Both the position numbers and the translations under genes were made by a program. This document shows, piece after piece, positions 54,004 through 62,988 of a DNA stretch of 64,000 nucleotides. The first letter of the stretch is position 1; every line of letters begins with the position of its first letter. The DNA comes from Paracoccus beibuensis (lineage in GTDB: Bacteria; Pseudomonadota; Alphaproteobacteria; Rhodobacterales; Rhodobacteraceae): NCBI RefSeq assembly GCF_026162625.1, contig NZ_JAOTBD010000020.1, positions 1 to 64,000 of the forward strand, written 5' to 3'. Under the pieces are notes generated by a model. That model did not search any database, was not told where the DNA came from, and was given only the letters and a program-made list of their open reading frames with translations.

Positions 54004-54740
54004 TCCGTCTTACCCTGATCGGGATCGGGACCGGAAACCCGGACCACCTGACCCTGCAGGCCATCCAGGCCCTGCATGCGTCGGACCTGGTGCTGATCCC
54101 GCTGAAGGGCGATGAAAAGGCCGATCTGGCAGGGCTGCGCCGCGCCCTGCTGGACCGGCACCTGACGGACGCGCAGGTCCGACTGGCAGAGTTCGATCTG
54201 CCGCGCCGCGACAGTGCCGATCCAGACTATCTGAACGGGGTCGAGCGTTGGCACGATGCCATCGCGGAAGCGTGGTCCACTCAGATCGCGCGCCACCTGC
54301 CGGAGGGCGGCAATGTCGCGCTGCTGGTCTGGGGGGACCCATCGCTTTACGACAGCAGCTTGCGCATCGCCGCGCGGTTGGATGCGCAGGTGACGGTGAT
54401 ACCCGGCGTTACGGCCATCCAGGCACTGTGTGCGGCGCATGCGATCCCGCTGAACAACCTGGGCGCGCCGGTGCAGATCACCACGGGCCGGATGCTGCGC
54501 GACCGCGGCTGGCCCGCGGCGGTCGACCGGCTGGTGGTGATGCTGGACGGCGCCTGCGCCTTCCAGTCCCTGCCGACAGACGGCATCGGGATCTGGTGGG
54601 GCGCCTTCCTTGGCATGCCGCAGCAGATCCTCGACCACGGCCCGCTGGCCGAGGCCGGTCCGCGAATCGTCCGGGCCCGCGCGGCTGCCCGGGCCGCGCA
54701 CGGTTGGATCATGGACTGCTATCTGCTGCAGCGCGACTAG
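54000..54740 (+). CDS. cobF: Precorrin-6A synthase (deacetylating)
   Basis: 246 residues, tetrapyrrole methylase fold. LIGIGTGNPDHLTLQAIQAL, LIPLKGDEKADL, LLVWGDPSLYDSSLRIA and VIPGVTAIQALCAAHAIPLN are typical. It methylates C-1 and releases the extruded acetyl group; with CobG it defines the oxygen-dependent route. It is coupled to the permease gene instead of to the other cob genes. Confidence 0.93.
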   Translation: MIRLTLIGIGTGNPDHLTLQAIQALHASDLVLIPLKGDEKADLAGLRRALLDRHLTDAQVRLAEFDLPRRDSADPDYLNGVERWHDAIAEAWSTQIARHLPEGGNVALLVWGDPSLYDSSLRIAARLDAQVTVIPGVTAIQALCAAHAIPLNNLGAPVQITTGRMLRDRGWPAAVDRLVVMLDGACAFQSLPTDGIGIWWGAFLGMPQQILDHGPLAEAGPRIVRARAAARAAHGWIMDCYLLQRD

Positions 54741-54746
54741 TGGGCG

Positions 54747-55946
54747 TCAGAACATGAAGACGTCGTCGGCCACGTCCTGCCAGGTCAGGTCCGGGTCCGT
54801 CAGGACGATGCGCTGCCCCGACCCCAGGTCGATGACGACGCCTTCGGCCGTTTCCCGGATATCGTCGCGGACGAACTTGGTCACGTCGGGGCCGACGAGG
54901 TCCTTGTCGATCAGGATGCGGTCGCGACCGGACTGGAAATCCGCGATCCGGTCCGTGCCGACCGATCCTGCGAAGACGAACTGATCGGCCCCCGCGCCGC
55001 CCCGCAGCAGGTCGTTGCCGACGCCGCCCGCAAGCAGGTCGTTCCCGGCACCGCCGTCCAGCGTGTCGGCGCCCCAGTTCCCGAACAGACGGTCGTTGTG
55101 ATCGTCACCGAATATCCGGTCGGCGCCCATGTCGCCGTTGATGAGGTCGGCTCCGATTCCGCCCGCGAGCGTGTCGTTTCCGGCGCCGCCCAGAAGGCGG
55201 TCGTTGCCGATCTCTCCCCAGATACGATCATTGCCCAAATGGCCCAGGATCACGTCGTTGCCGCGTCCGCCGTGCAGCGCGTCGTCCCCGGCACCGCCGA
55301 AGATCCAGTCGGACCCCGTCCCGCCCCAGACCGAGTCGTTCCCGGCCCCGCGAACGATCCGGTCGCTGCCGCCGGTCGCGAAGGGCCCTTTGTGATGATC
55401 GCCAACCTGCGCCAGCCAGTCCGCCACCCGCGGGGCCGCGGCGTTTGTCATCGGCGTCCCGACGGTCGTGATCGTGACATCCGGCGCGACATCTAGCTGC
55501 ACCTGGCCGCCGGTCGCCGCGAAATCCTGCGTGACCATGACAACCCGGTGAGCGCCGAAATTTCCGACATCGATCCCGACGCCAAGATAGTCGACATCTG
55601 GGTCGAGAATGTTGGCGCGGTGACCGGGGCTGTCCATCAGGTTGCGGTGCATCTGCCGGACCTCGTCCAGCAGCGAACCGTCGCGGTCGTCCGAGATGTA
55701 GGCCAGGTTTTCAGCCACGCGCCAGCCGCCCTGCAGCGAAAAGTTCGCCTCCTGCACGCGTGCGGAGGGCTTCGATCCTTCCTCGCCCGTATGCGAGAAG
55801 ACATCTGCGTCGAGCATCCACTCGCTATGGTCTGCTGCGGCGTCGTTCAGCCGCGTTTCCAGCACCAGTGGGGCAAGGTCGTGCCGCGCACGTTCCTGGT
55901 TGACCAGCTGCAGGAAGTACCGCTCGGCCGGGGTGGCATGTGACAT
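54747..55946 (-). CDS. CAP-domain protein with RTX calcium-binding repeats
   Basis: 399 residues from the ATG at 55944-55946. Residues about 8-145 are a CAP/SCP domain: FLQLVNQERARHDLAPL, the His of AADHSEWMLDADVFSH near 40, and MDSPGHRANILDPD near 105-118. From 192 to about 322 run roughly fourteen nonapeptides of the GGxGxDxx type (GGAGNDTLA, GDMGADRIF). A C-terminal beta-rich tail follows (ADFQSGRDRILIDKD, ending in DDVFMF). There is no Sec signal; RTX proteins leave through type I secretion and fold in external calcium. The CAP role is unknown. No type I export genes are nearby. Confidence 0.88.
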   Translation of the reverse strand: MSHATPAERYFLQLVNQERARHDLAPLVLETRLNDAAADHSEWMLDADVFSHTGEEGSKPSARVQEANFSLQGGWRVAENLAYISDDRDGSLLDEVRQMHRNLMDSPGHRANILDPDVDYLGVGIDVGNFGAHRVVMVTQDFAATGGQVQLDVAPDVTITTVGTPMTNAAAPRVADWLAQVGDHHKGPFATGGSDRIVRGAGNDSVWGGTGSDWIFGGAGDDALHGGRGNDVILGHLGNDRIWGEIGNDRLLGGAGNDTLAGGIGADLINGDMGADRIFGDDHNDRLFGNWGADTLDGGAGNDLLAGGVGNDLLRGGAGADQFVFAGSVGTDRIADFQSGRDRILIDKDLVGPDVTKFVRDDIRETAEGVVIDLGSGQRIVLTDPDLTWQDVADDVFMF

Positions 55947-56071
55947 CGGACCCTCTTGGCTACACGCTATGGTTGAGAATATGGCAGGGCGATCCGTCGG
56001 TTCAAGCGGCAAGCCGAGAAACGGTTAAGGTCCCGCCCATGATCAGCAGGACCTTGCCTTCGCCGGCGGGA

Positions 56072-59000
56072 TCAAGCCTGAAGCGACCTGACCCCGACCT
56101 CGCCTTCCTCGCGCGACTTGATGGCCGCCACGGCGGCGATGCTGCCCGCGGCGGTCGTGAAGTAGGGGATCTTGTCGTAGAGCGCGACAGCCCGGATCTC
56201 TCGGCTGTCGGCAATGGCCTGCACGCCTTCGGTCGTGTTCAGCACCATCGCAATGTCGCCATTCTTCAGGCGGTCGACGATGTTGGGGCGGCCTTCATAG
56301 AACTTGTTCACCCGCTGCGACTCGACCCCCTGCCCGGCCAGGAAATCCGCCGTGCCAGAGGTCGCGAGCAGCGAGAACCCCATCTGGACCAGGTCCCGGG
56401 CGGCACCGGCCAGCACGTCGGTCTTGTCGGCGTCCTTCACCGATACGAAGACGCGACCCTCGTGCGGCAGGTGCGTACCCGCCCCCATCTGCGCCTTGAG
56501 GAAGGCGCGCGCGAAGTTGCGGTCCCAGCCCATGACCTCTCCGGTCGAGCGCATTTCCGGGCCCAGCAGCGTGTCGACGCCGGGGAAGCGGGCGAAGGGC
56601 AGCACGGCCTCCTTGACCGAAAACCAGGGCGTGATCGGGTCGGCCAGCGTCATCGGATCGGCGAAAGGCAGGTCGGTTTCCGGACCCACGCCTTCGGGAT
56701 AGGGCGCACGGGCGGGGAAGTTCGACATCGGCTCTCCGGCCATGAGGCGCGCGGCAATGGACGCAATGGCGCTGTCGGTGGCCTTGGCGACGAAGGGGAC
56801 GGTGCGGCTGGCGCGGGGGTTGACCTCGAGCACGAAGATCTGGCCGTCCTTCAGCGCGAACTGCACGTTCATCAGGCCCTTGACCTTCAGCGCGCGGGCC
56901 ATGGCGGTGGTCTGGGCCTTCAGTTCGGCAATGGTGGCGGCGTCCAGCGTGTGCGGAGGCAGCGAACAGGCGCTGTCGCCCGAATGGACGCCCGCCTCCT
57001 CGATATGTTCCATGATTCCGGCGACATGCACGGTCTCGCCGTCGCAAAGCGCGTCAACGTCGACCTCGATCGCGCCCGAGAGGTAGCTGTCCAGCAGCAC
57101 CGGGTTCTTGCCCGACACGGTGACGGCCTCGGTGATGTAGCGCTTCAGGTGGTCCATGTCGCGCACGATCTCCATCGCGCGGCCGCCCAGAACATAGGAT
57201 GGGCGGATGACCAGCGGAAAGCCGATACGTTCGGCAATGGCGATGGCCTGGTCGTCGCTGCTGGCGATGCCGTTGATCGGCTGCTTGAGGCCCAGGTCGT
57301 TCAGCAGTTTCTGGAACCGCTCGCGGTCCTCGGCCAGGTCGATGGCGTCGGGGGTCGTCCCAAGAATCGGGATGCCCTCTGCCTCCAGCGCGTTGGCAAG
57401 CTTCAGCGGCGTCTGGCCGCCGAACTGGACGATGACGCCGTGCAGCGTGCCGTTCTGCTGTTCGGTGTGCAGGATTTCCAGCACGTGCTCGAGGGTCAGC
57501 GGTTCGAAATACAGCCGGTCCGAGGTATCGTAGTCGGTCGACACGGTCTCGGGGTTGCAGTTGATCATGATGGTTTCATAGCCCGCGTCCGTCAGTGCGT
57601 AACAGGCATGGCAGCAGCAATAATCGAACTCGATCCCTTGGCCGATCCGGTTCGGACCGCCACCCAGGATGACGACCTTCTTGGCATCCGTGGGGCGCGA
57701 TTCGCATTCCACGTCGCCCATCGCCGGGGCCTCATAGGTGGAATACATGTAGGGGGTCTGCGCCTCGAATTCGGCCGCGCAGGTATCGATGCGCTTGAAG
57801 ACGGGGCGGATGTCCAGGGCACGGCGGGCGCGGCGAATATCGGCCTCGTCGCGGCCCGTCAGATGCGCCAGCCGGGCGTCGGTGAAACCCATCATCTTCA
57901 GGCGGCGCAGGCCACCCTCGTCCGTGGGCAGCCCGCTTTCGCGCACCACATGCTCGGCATCGACGATCTCGCGGATGCGGGCCAGGAACCAGGGGTCGAA
58001 GCAGGTGACGCGCTGGATCTCGTCGTTCGAGAGGCCGAAGCGCATGGCTTCCGCGATGACGCGGATGCGGTCGGGCGTGGCCTTGGACAGCGCGGCGATG
58101 ACGGCGGGCTTGCCTTGGTCCACCGCGCCCGGGATGGCGATCTCGTCGAGGCCCGTCAGGCCGTTCTCCATCGAGGACAGCGCCTTTTGCAGCGATTCGT
58201 GGAAGCTGCGACCGATGGCCATCACCTCGCCCACCGACTTCATCGCCGTGGTCAGTTCGGGCTTGCTTCCCGGGAACTTCTCGAAGGCGAAGCGCGGGAT
58301 CTTGGTGACGACATAGTCGATCGAGGGTTCGAACGACGCCGGGGTGACCTTGGTGATGTCGTTGTCCAGCTCGTCCAGCGTGTAGCCGACGGCCAGCTTC
58401 GCCGCGATCTTGGCGATGGGAAAGCCGGTGGCCTTCGATGCCAGCGCCGACGAGCGGCTGACGCGGGGGTTCATCTCGATCACGACCATGCGGCCGTCTT
58501 CGGGGTTCACGGCCCACTGCACGTTCGATCCGCCGGTCTCGACGCCGATCTCGCGCAGGACCGCGATGCTGGCGGTGCGCATGATCTGGTATTCACGGTC
58601 GGTCAGCGTCAGCGCGGGGGCAACGGTGATGCTGTCGCCGGTATGGACGCCCATCGGATCGACGTTCTCGATGGCGCAGACGATGATCGCGTTGTCGCTG
58701 CGGTCCCGCACGACCTCCATCTCGAACTCCTTCCAGCCCAGAAGGGATTCGTCGATCAGCACCTGCGCCATGGGCGAGGCGTCCAGCCCCGATCGCACGA
58801 TGCGTTCATAGTCGTCGCGATTGTAGGCAACGCCGCCGCCGGTGCCGCCAAGCGTGAAGGCAGGGCGGATGATGGCGGGCAGGCCGATCTCCTCCAGCGC
58901 CTCCATGGCCTGCACGACGCCGGCGTTGACGTCGTACCTGCCGCTGGCCAGCTTCGGCGCGGCGATGATCGTGGCCTTGGGGTTCTCCAGCCCGATCCGT

Positions 59001-59410
59001 TCCATCGCCTCGCGGAACAGCTTGCGGTCCTCGGCCATCTCGATGGCGCTGCGCTGCGCGCCGATCAGTTCGACACCGTAGCGGTTCAGCGCGCCGCTGT
59101 CGGCCAGCGCCAGCGCAGTGTTCAGCCCGGTCTGCCCGCCCATCGTCGGCAAGAGCGCGTCGGGACGTTCCTTGGCGATGATCTTTTCAACGACCTCGGG
59201 CGTGATCGGCTCGATGTAGGTCGCATCGGCCATCTGGGGATCGGTCATGATCGTGGCGGGGTTCGAGTTGACCAGGATCACCCGGTACCCCTCTTCGCGG
59301 AGCGCCTTGCAGGCCTGCGCGCCAGAGTAGTCGAACTCGCAGGCCTGACCGATGACGATGGGTCCCGCCCCGATGATCAGGATCGATTTGATATCGGTTC
59401 TTTTGGGCAT
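56072..59410 (-). CDS. carB: Carbamoyl-phosphate synthase large subunit
   Basis: 1112 residues. Two homologous ATP-grasp halves make carbamoyl phosphate for arginine and pyrimidines. The first has [20 protein letters not shown] at the N terminus and [18 protein letters not shown]; the second has [20 protein letters not shown] near 630. The C-terminal allosteric MGS-like domain ends the chain ([16 protein letters not shown]). The ATG at 59408-59410 follows GGAGGCCACG; a longer open frame upstream is not supported. carA is not in the window. Confidence 0.96.
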   Translation of the reverse strand: MPKRTDIKSILIIGAGPIVIGQACEFDYSGAQACKALREEGYRVILVNSNPATIMTDPQMADATYIEPITPEVVEKIIAKERPDALLPTMGGQTGLNTALALADSGALNRYGVELIGAQRSAIEMAEDRKLFREAMERIGLENPKATIIAAPKLASGRYDVNAGVVQAMEALEEIGLPAIIRPAFTLGGTGGGVAYNRDDYERIVRSGLDASPMAQVLIDESLLGWKEFEMEVVRDRSDNAIIVCAIENVDPMGVHTGDSITVAPALTLTDREYQIMRTASIAVLREIGVETGGSNVQWAVNPEDGRMVVIEMNPRVSRSSALASKATGFPIAKIAAKLAVGYTLDELDNDITKVTPASFEPSIDYVVTKIPRFAFEKFPGSKPELTTAMKSVGEVMAIGRSFHESLQKALSSMENGLTGLDEIAIPGAVDQGKPAVIAALSKATPDRIRVIAEAMRFGLSNDEIQRVTCFDPWFLARIREIVDAEHVVRESGLPTDEGGLRRLKMMGFTDARLAHLTGRDEADIRRARRALDIRPVFKRIDTCAAEFEAQTPYMYSTYEAPAMGDVECESRPTDAKKVVILGGGPNRIGQGIEFDYCCCHACYALTDAGYETIMINCNPETVSTDYDTSDRLYFEPLTLEHVLEILHTEQQNGTLHGVIVQFGGQTPLKLANALEAEGIPILGTTPDAIDLAEDRERFQKLLNDLGLKQPINGIASSDDQAIAIAERIGFPLVIRPSYVLGGRAMEIVRDMDHLKRYITEAVTVSGKNPVLLDSYLSGAIEVDVDALCDGETVHVAGIMEHIEEAGVHSGDSACSLPPHTLDAATIAELKAQTTAMARALKVKGLMNVQFALKDGQIFVLEVNPRASRTVPFVAKATDSAIASIAARLMAGEPMSNFPARAPYPEGVGPETDLPFADPMTLADPITPWFSVKEAVLPFARFPGVDTLLGPEMRSTGEVMGWDRNFARAFLKAQMGAGTHLPHEGRVFVSVKDADKTDVLAGAARDLVQMGFSLLATSGTADFLAGQGVESQRVNKFYEGRPNIVDRLKNGDIAMVLNTTEGVQAIADSREIRAVALYDKIPYFTTAAGSIAAVAAIKSREEGEVGVRSLQA

Positions 59411-59697
59411 CGTGGCCTCCGGGGCTGGCGGGGTTGGGCGCAAATCGTCCGGGGTTATAGCCAAGCAAGCCTTGGGCGCAAGGTGCGCCGGTATCCCGCA
59501 GGCGCGAAAAGGCGCGGGTACGCCGCGCGCGTGCCGTGGCCGAGACTCGTGCCGACCCAAAGTTACGCGTCAGCGGGAAACCGGCGAATAAAAGGTTCGA
59601 CGGGAAGTGGGATCGCCGATGGGAACCCCGCGCCTGCCGATCTTCGGTGCCAGGTCCGCCGAATGGCCTGCGGTGTGCTGGCGCAGCCTGTGTCGCG
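59411..59697. other. Intergenic region upstream of carB
   Basis: About 290 bases between the DUF1217 stop and the carB start. It must hold the carB promoter, but I see no clear -35/-10 pair, no perfect long palindrome and no convincing reading frame. Confidence 0.35.
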
Positions 59698-60477
59698 CTA
59701 GAGCCCCGACAGCAGCGTGAGCGCGTTCGTATAACGGTTCTGGACCGGGGCCGCCGCTATCTGCGATCGCGCCATGTAAGTGTTGATCAGCTTGTCGAGG
59801 ACCGCAGGTTCGCTGATGTCCTTGAAGCTGCTGGTCCCCAGCGTATTCTCGGACGCCTTCATGAATTCTTGCAACTGGCGTTCGACCGGCAGCTGCCCAT
59901 AAGAAGCAGGGAAACCGAAGGCGCCCTCGAAGACCTTGCGCATTGGCGGGTTGCCCATGATCTCGTACCACAACGTCTTCTGGGTCGACGTGCGGGTGGA
60001 CAGCTCCTGAAGCTCGCGGCGCGCGTTCAGGGCAAGGCGCATTGTCTCGTCGCCCTCGCCCACGCGACGCTCGAACTCCCGTTGCACGAAGGCGGTGGAA
60101 ACGGTCGCGGCCAGATCCGCCGTCTGCTTCCCGGATCCGTAGCCGAAAGCCTCCGCCAGGCGGCGATAGCGCTTGTCGGCCAGGCGATTGACCAGCGACT
60201 TGTCGTCCGAGATGTCGGACTCCAACACCTTCCGGATGAACGCCTTGTTCGGAATGTCGGCTTCGAGGCCGAAGGCCGACAGGGCGGTGCTGAGCAGGCG
60301 GTAGTCCTGGACCAGCTCGTCCGCATCGACGGCACGAGAGATGTTTTCCTTGAAGTAGGTCGTCGACCGCTGGACGACCGGATCCTTCGCAACCGCCTGG
60401 ACCTGCAGCGCCTCGCTGCGCTGGATGATCTTCCAGCCGGCGATCCCGCCCACGCCTGTGACGAAGGGGACGCTCAT
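59698..60477 (-). CDS. DUF1217 flagellar-associated protein
   Basis: 259 residues from the ATG at 60475-60477 (MSVPFVTGVGGIAGWKIIQR). The family pattern is clear: KDPVVQRSTTYFKENI, ADIPNKAFIRKVLESD, DKRYRRLAEAFGY and a C-terminal AAPVQNRYTNALTLLSG. DUF1217 genes sit in flagellar clusters of alphaproteobacteria; the role is unknown. It lies four bases after flbT and ends the operon. Confidence 0.85.
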   Translation of the reverse strand: MSVPFVTGVGGIAGWKIIQRSEALQVQAVAKDPVVQRSTTYFKENISRAVDADELVQDYRLLSTALSAFGLEADIPNKAFIRKVLESDISDDKSLVNRLADKRYRRLAEAFGYGSGKQTADLAATVSTAFVQREFERRVGEGDETMRLALNARRELQELSTRTSTQKTLWYEIMGNPPMRKVFEGAFGFPASYGQLPVERQLQEFMKASENTLGTSSFKDISEPAVLDKLINTYMARSQIAAAPVQNRYTNALTLLSGL

Positions 60478-60481
60478 GCCG

Positions 60482-60886
60482 TCACTGCCTTGCCGCGGCA
60501 AAGAGGCGCGCCTCTCTCGGCAGAAGGTCGCGCAGCTTGCGCATTGCCTGATACGGGTTCGCGTCGATGGCCGCCTGGGTGGCCTCTGCGATCAGGATGC
60601 GACTGTCGCGGTCGTCGAAGACCTGGCTCAGCTGCTCGATGGCTAGCAGAAGCTGGCGGCGACCCTCTAGGGGATCGGCGTCGCCCGAAAGGATCAGCTG
60701 CGCGATGTAGCAGGCCCGAGATACTGGGGTGCGGGCACTGTCAGGATGGATTGCATCGCGCAGGCGAAGGACGTTCACGTTGGGCGTCTTGATCGCGATC
60801 TTCGTGCGGCGGTCGCCGTTCTCGATCACCGCGCCATTGATCAGCACGCGCTCGTTCGGGGCAAGCTTCAGAACCAGTCCGCTCAT
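60482..60886 (-). CDS. flbT: Flagellin mRNA regulator FlbT
   Basis: 134 residues. LVLKLAPNERVLINGAVIEN and GDRRTKIAIKTPNVNVLRLRDAI (ends cited) are the FlbT signature, with ACYIAQLILSGDADP in the middle. In Caulobacter FlbT binds the flagellin mRNA leader and represses translation until the hook is finished. Its start overlaps the flaF stop by four bases, the usual pairing. Confidence 0.92.
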   Translation of the reverse strand: MSGLVLKLAPNERVLINGAVIENGDRRTKIAIKTPNVNVLRLRDAIHPDSARTPVSRACYIAQLILSGDADPLEGRRQLLLAIEQLSQVFDDRDSRILIAEATQAAIDANPYQAMRKLRDLLPREARLFAAARQ

Positions 60887-61248
60887 GCGCCTACATCCCC
60901 CCGGAGGCCGCGCATCACGGTCATGTTGATATCGATCAGCGGGTCGGTCTGCGCATCGCCTGCCATCACGGCACGGCCGTGTCGGATCGCGAACCCCGCG
61001 AGGGAAATGAGGCCGGCCTTGGTTTCATCCGGCAAGCCGTTGCCCGGCTCGGCCAAGTCGGCAGCCAGCAGCGTCCAAAGCTCGGAATTCTTGTAGACGG
61101 CCTGGATGGTTTCCACGCTGTCGGCGGTGCGAGGCGCCTGGCGCAGCATGCGCGTCACGCGCGAGAAGATGTCGTATTCGGCGTCGCGAGGCGAGCGCAT
61201 CGAGCCGGACCTGTAGCCATGGTCATTCAGTGGCGTAACCGCGTTCAA
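60883..61248 (-). CDS. flaF: Flagellar biosynthesis regulator FlaF
   Basis: 121 residues. RSPRDAEYDIFSRVTRMLR, AVYKNSELWTLLAADLAEP and LPDETKAGLISLAGFAIRHG are the typical FlaF order. FlaF works with FlbT and is needed for flagellin production and secretion in alphaproteobacteria. It sits just downstream of the flagellin gene in the same direction, separated by a strong hairpin. Confidence 0.92.
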   Translation of the reverse strand: MNAVTPLNDHGYRSGSMRSPRDAEYDIFSRVTRMLRQAPRTADSVETIQAVYKNSELWTLLAADLAEPGNGLPDETKAGLISLAGFAIRHGRAVMAGDAQTDPLIDINMTVMRGLRGDVGA

Positions 61249-61283
61249 GATCGTCTTTCCCGTTCTGGAGTGATCGTGAGGGT

Positions 61284-61307
61284 GGCGGGCGCCCCAAGGC
61301 GCCCGCC
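61284..61307 (-). terminator. Hairpin between flagellin gene and flaF
   Basis: A perfect 10-bp stem, GGCGGGCGCC with GGCGCCCGCC, around CCAA begins eight bases past the flagellin stop. It probably limits read-through from the highly expressed flagellin gene into flaF-flbT, or stabilises the flagellin mRNA 3' end. No T run. Confidence 0.6.
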
Positions 61308-61314
61308 GCTGTCA

Positions 61315-62160
61315 TCAGCGGAACAGCGACATCACGGCGCCCGGCGCCTGGTTGGCGATCGACAGCGCCTGAATGCCCAGCTGCTGCTGGGTCTGCAGGG
61401 CCTGGAGGCGGGCCGAGGCTTCCTCCATGTCGGCGTCGACCAGCGAGCCGACGCCCGACTTCAGCGAGTCGGCCAGCGCGCCCACGAAGCTGGACTGGTC
61501 CGAGATCCGCTTGCCCGAGGAACCCAGGTCGGCCGCACCCTGGACGGCGATGTCCAGAAGCGCCTCGATCTCTCCGATCGCGGTCAGGGCCGAGGCCTGG
61601 TCGGTGATGGCCGCAGGAGCCGCGCCGCCGATCTGGGCCTCGAAGTCCACCCCGGTGACGACGATGTCGCTGGAGGCGGTGGCAACGGTGCCGTTGGTCC
61701 GGTCCAGCGATCCCAGTACGGTGAATTCGGCCGCACCCGCGCCGTTGACGTCGGTCTTGAGCAAGTTGATCCCGTTCATCTGCGATGCGCCGATGACCGA
61801 GTTGATCTGCGCCATCTTGCCGTCGATATCCGTCTGGATCTTGCCGAAATCGGCGGCATCGTTACCGGCGCCGATGGCCAGGTTCTTCATTTCGGTCAGA
61901 AGCTTGACGACTTCTTCCGCACCCTTGCGCGCCGTGCCGACCACTGAATCCGCCACGTTCAGGTTCGATTGGATCGTCTTGAAGCCCGACTGGTCGGTTT
62001 CCATGACTTTCGAGATCGCCCAGACCGCGGCGTTGTCCTTGGCGTTTGAGACGGTCTTGCCGGTCGCGATGTCGGCTTGGGTTTTACCCAGCTGCGAGTT
62101 GATGTTCTTCAGGGTCTGCAGCGCGACCATGGCGCTGTTGTTGGTCAGAATGCTGGTCAT
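61315..62160 (-). CDS. Flagellin
   Basis: 281 residues, a short flagellin made mainly of the D0/D1 coiled coils. The N-terminal half is SILTNNSAMVALQTLKNINS, AKDNAAVWAISKVMETDQSG and LLTEMKNLAIGAGND. The C-terminal half is LDIAVQGAADLGSSGKRISD, QALQTQQQLGIQALSIANQ and the end SLFR. The middle domain is only about 60 residues. The ATG follows AAGGAGAAGAAC. About 80 bases upstream on the minus strand is GCCGAAAA (62237-62244), similar to a FliA -10 box, but no matching -35 is clear. Confidence 0.94.
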   Translation of the reverse strand: MTSILTNNSAMVALQTLKNINSQLGKTQADIATGKTVSNAKDNAAVWAISKVMETDQSGFKTIQSNLNVADSVVGTARKGAEEVVKLLTEMKNLAIGAGNDAADFGKIQTDIDGKMAQINSVIGASQMNGINLLKTDVNGAGAAEFTVLGSLDRTNGTVATASSDIVVTGVDFEAQIGGAAPAAITDQASALTAIGEIEALLDIAVQGAADLGSSGKRISDQSSFVGALADSLKSGVGSLVDADMEEASARLQALQTQQQLGIQALSIANQAPGAVMSLFR

Positions 62161-62325
62161 GTTCTTCTCCTTGATGGTGCTTTGCACCGGGTTGCAGACT
62201 GGCCTTCTGACCTTCACGGGGCTCTGCCCGCCGCCGTTTTCGGCATGTCACCGTTCTAATCGCCGGTGATTTACAACTAGTGAATTGCCCCCTTTCCCTC
62301 AAACGAACCTTTCGACGCTTTTTAT

Positions 62326-62643
62326 TCAAAACCTCTGCGGCGCATTCGCCCGAGTCGCGGTCACGAGGCGGCGCCCGAGCGAGTCGTAGGTCTGCAGGCT
62401 GCGCGCCGCCTCGATGATGGCGCGAACCTGGTCTGCGGCCTGAAGCGCACCGTCGAGCGAGGCCTGCGCCAACGCGCGAAGTTCGGTCACCACGGGCTCC
62501 AGCCGCTCTTTCGCGGCGGGGTCGAGACCCTTCCGTCCGGCGATTCGCAGCCATTCGTCGATCTGGGTAAGCGCACCGGCCGCGTTGCCACAGAGCAGCG
62601 ACGCCTTGATCTGGTCAGTCTGGCGAAGAAGCGCGCGGCTCAT
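62326..62643 (-). CDS. Small helical flagellar protein, FlgN-like
   Basis: 105 residues, predicted almost entirely helical, with the C-terminal motif RAIIEAARSLQTYDSLGRR. This resembles the end of FlgN-type chaperones, in which a Y-D-x-x-G element is common. FlgN holds hook-associated proteins before export. It overlaps the rod-binding gene upstream by four bases and precedes the flagellin gene. The assignment is by pattern and context only. Confidence 0.55.
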   Translation of the reverse strand: MSRALLRQTDQIKASLLCGNAAGALTQIDEWLRIAGRKGLDPAAKERLEPVVTELRALAQASLDGALQAADQVRAIIEAARSLQTYDSLGRRLVTATRANAPQRF

Positions 62644-62888
62644 GCGGCGTCCTCTCCGAGCATGCGGCCGAAGCCGAGATCCAGCCGGCGCGACATCTGC
62701 GCTGCATGCTCTTGCGTCAGAAAGCTGGCGAACTGATCCTCGCCCGCGCCGCCCGAGAAGTCGCCGCTCAAAGCGCCTGGGCCGCAGTATTTCAGCATCT
62801 CTTCGAGAAACGCCCGTTCAAGCTGGTCCGCCACGGCAACGGCGCGCGGCGGCGTCGCGGGAATGGGTGCGATGGCATCGATTTGCAT
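62640..62888 (-). CDS. Rod-binding protein (FlgJ N-terminal domain only)
   Basis: 82 residues from the ATG at 62886-62888, which has GGAGGATTTAC upstream. It contains the rod-binding segment LERAFLEEMLKYCGPGAL, then GAGEDQFASFLTQEHAAQMS. Alphaproteobacterial FlgJ proteins often lack the muramidase half, as here. It caps or aids rod assembly through the periplasm. It is divergent from the FliK-like gene. Confidence 0.82.
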   Translation of the reverse strand: MQIDAIAPIPATPPRAVAVADQLERAFLEEMLKYCGPGALSGDFSGGAGEDQFASFLTQEHAAQMSRRLDLGFGRMLGEDAA

Positions 62889-62988
62889 CGTAAATCCTCC
62901 GATCATGTCATTCCCGACGAATTAGCGGCTGGCGGTAAATAATCGGTAAGGAGTTCCGGCTATTCGGTGAAAAACCCAGAGGTGCCGC

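Noticed and set aside
55000-55400. Short regular repeats that might suggest a CRISPR array
   Set aside because: They encode RTX nonapeptides in frame; repeat units are degenerate and no unique spacers alternate with identical repeats.
55940-59701. A 1253-codon open frame on the plus strand
   Set aside because: It is antisense to carB and results from GC-rich codon bias. Its translation is rich in Arg, Gln, His and Asp with no family motif, whereas the minus strand gives a perfect CarB.
62237-62244. FliA (sigma-28) promoter upstream of the flagellin gene
   Set aside because: GCCGAAAA resembles the -10 element, but the sequence 11 bases further upstream does not match the TAAA-type -35, so it is not listed as a feature.
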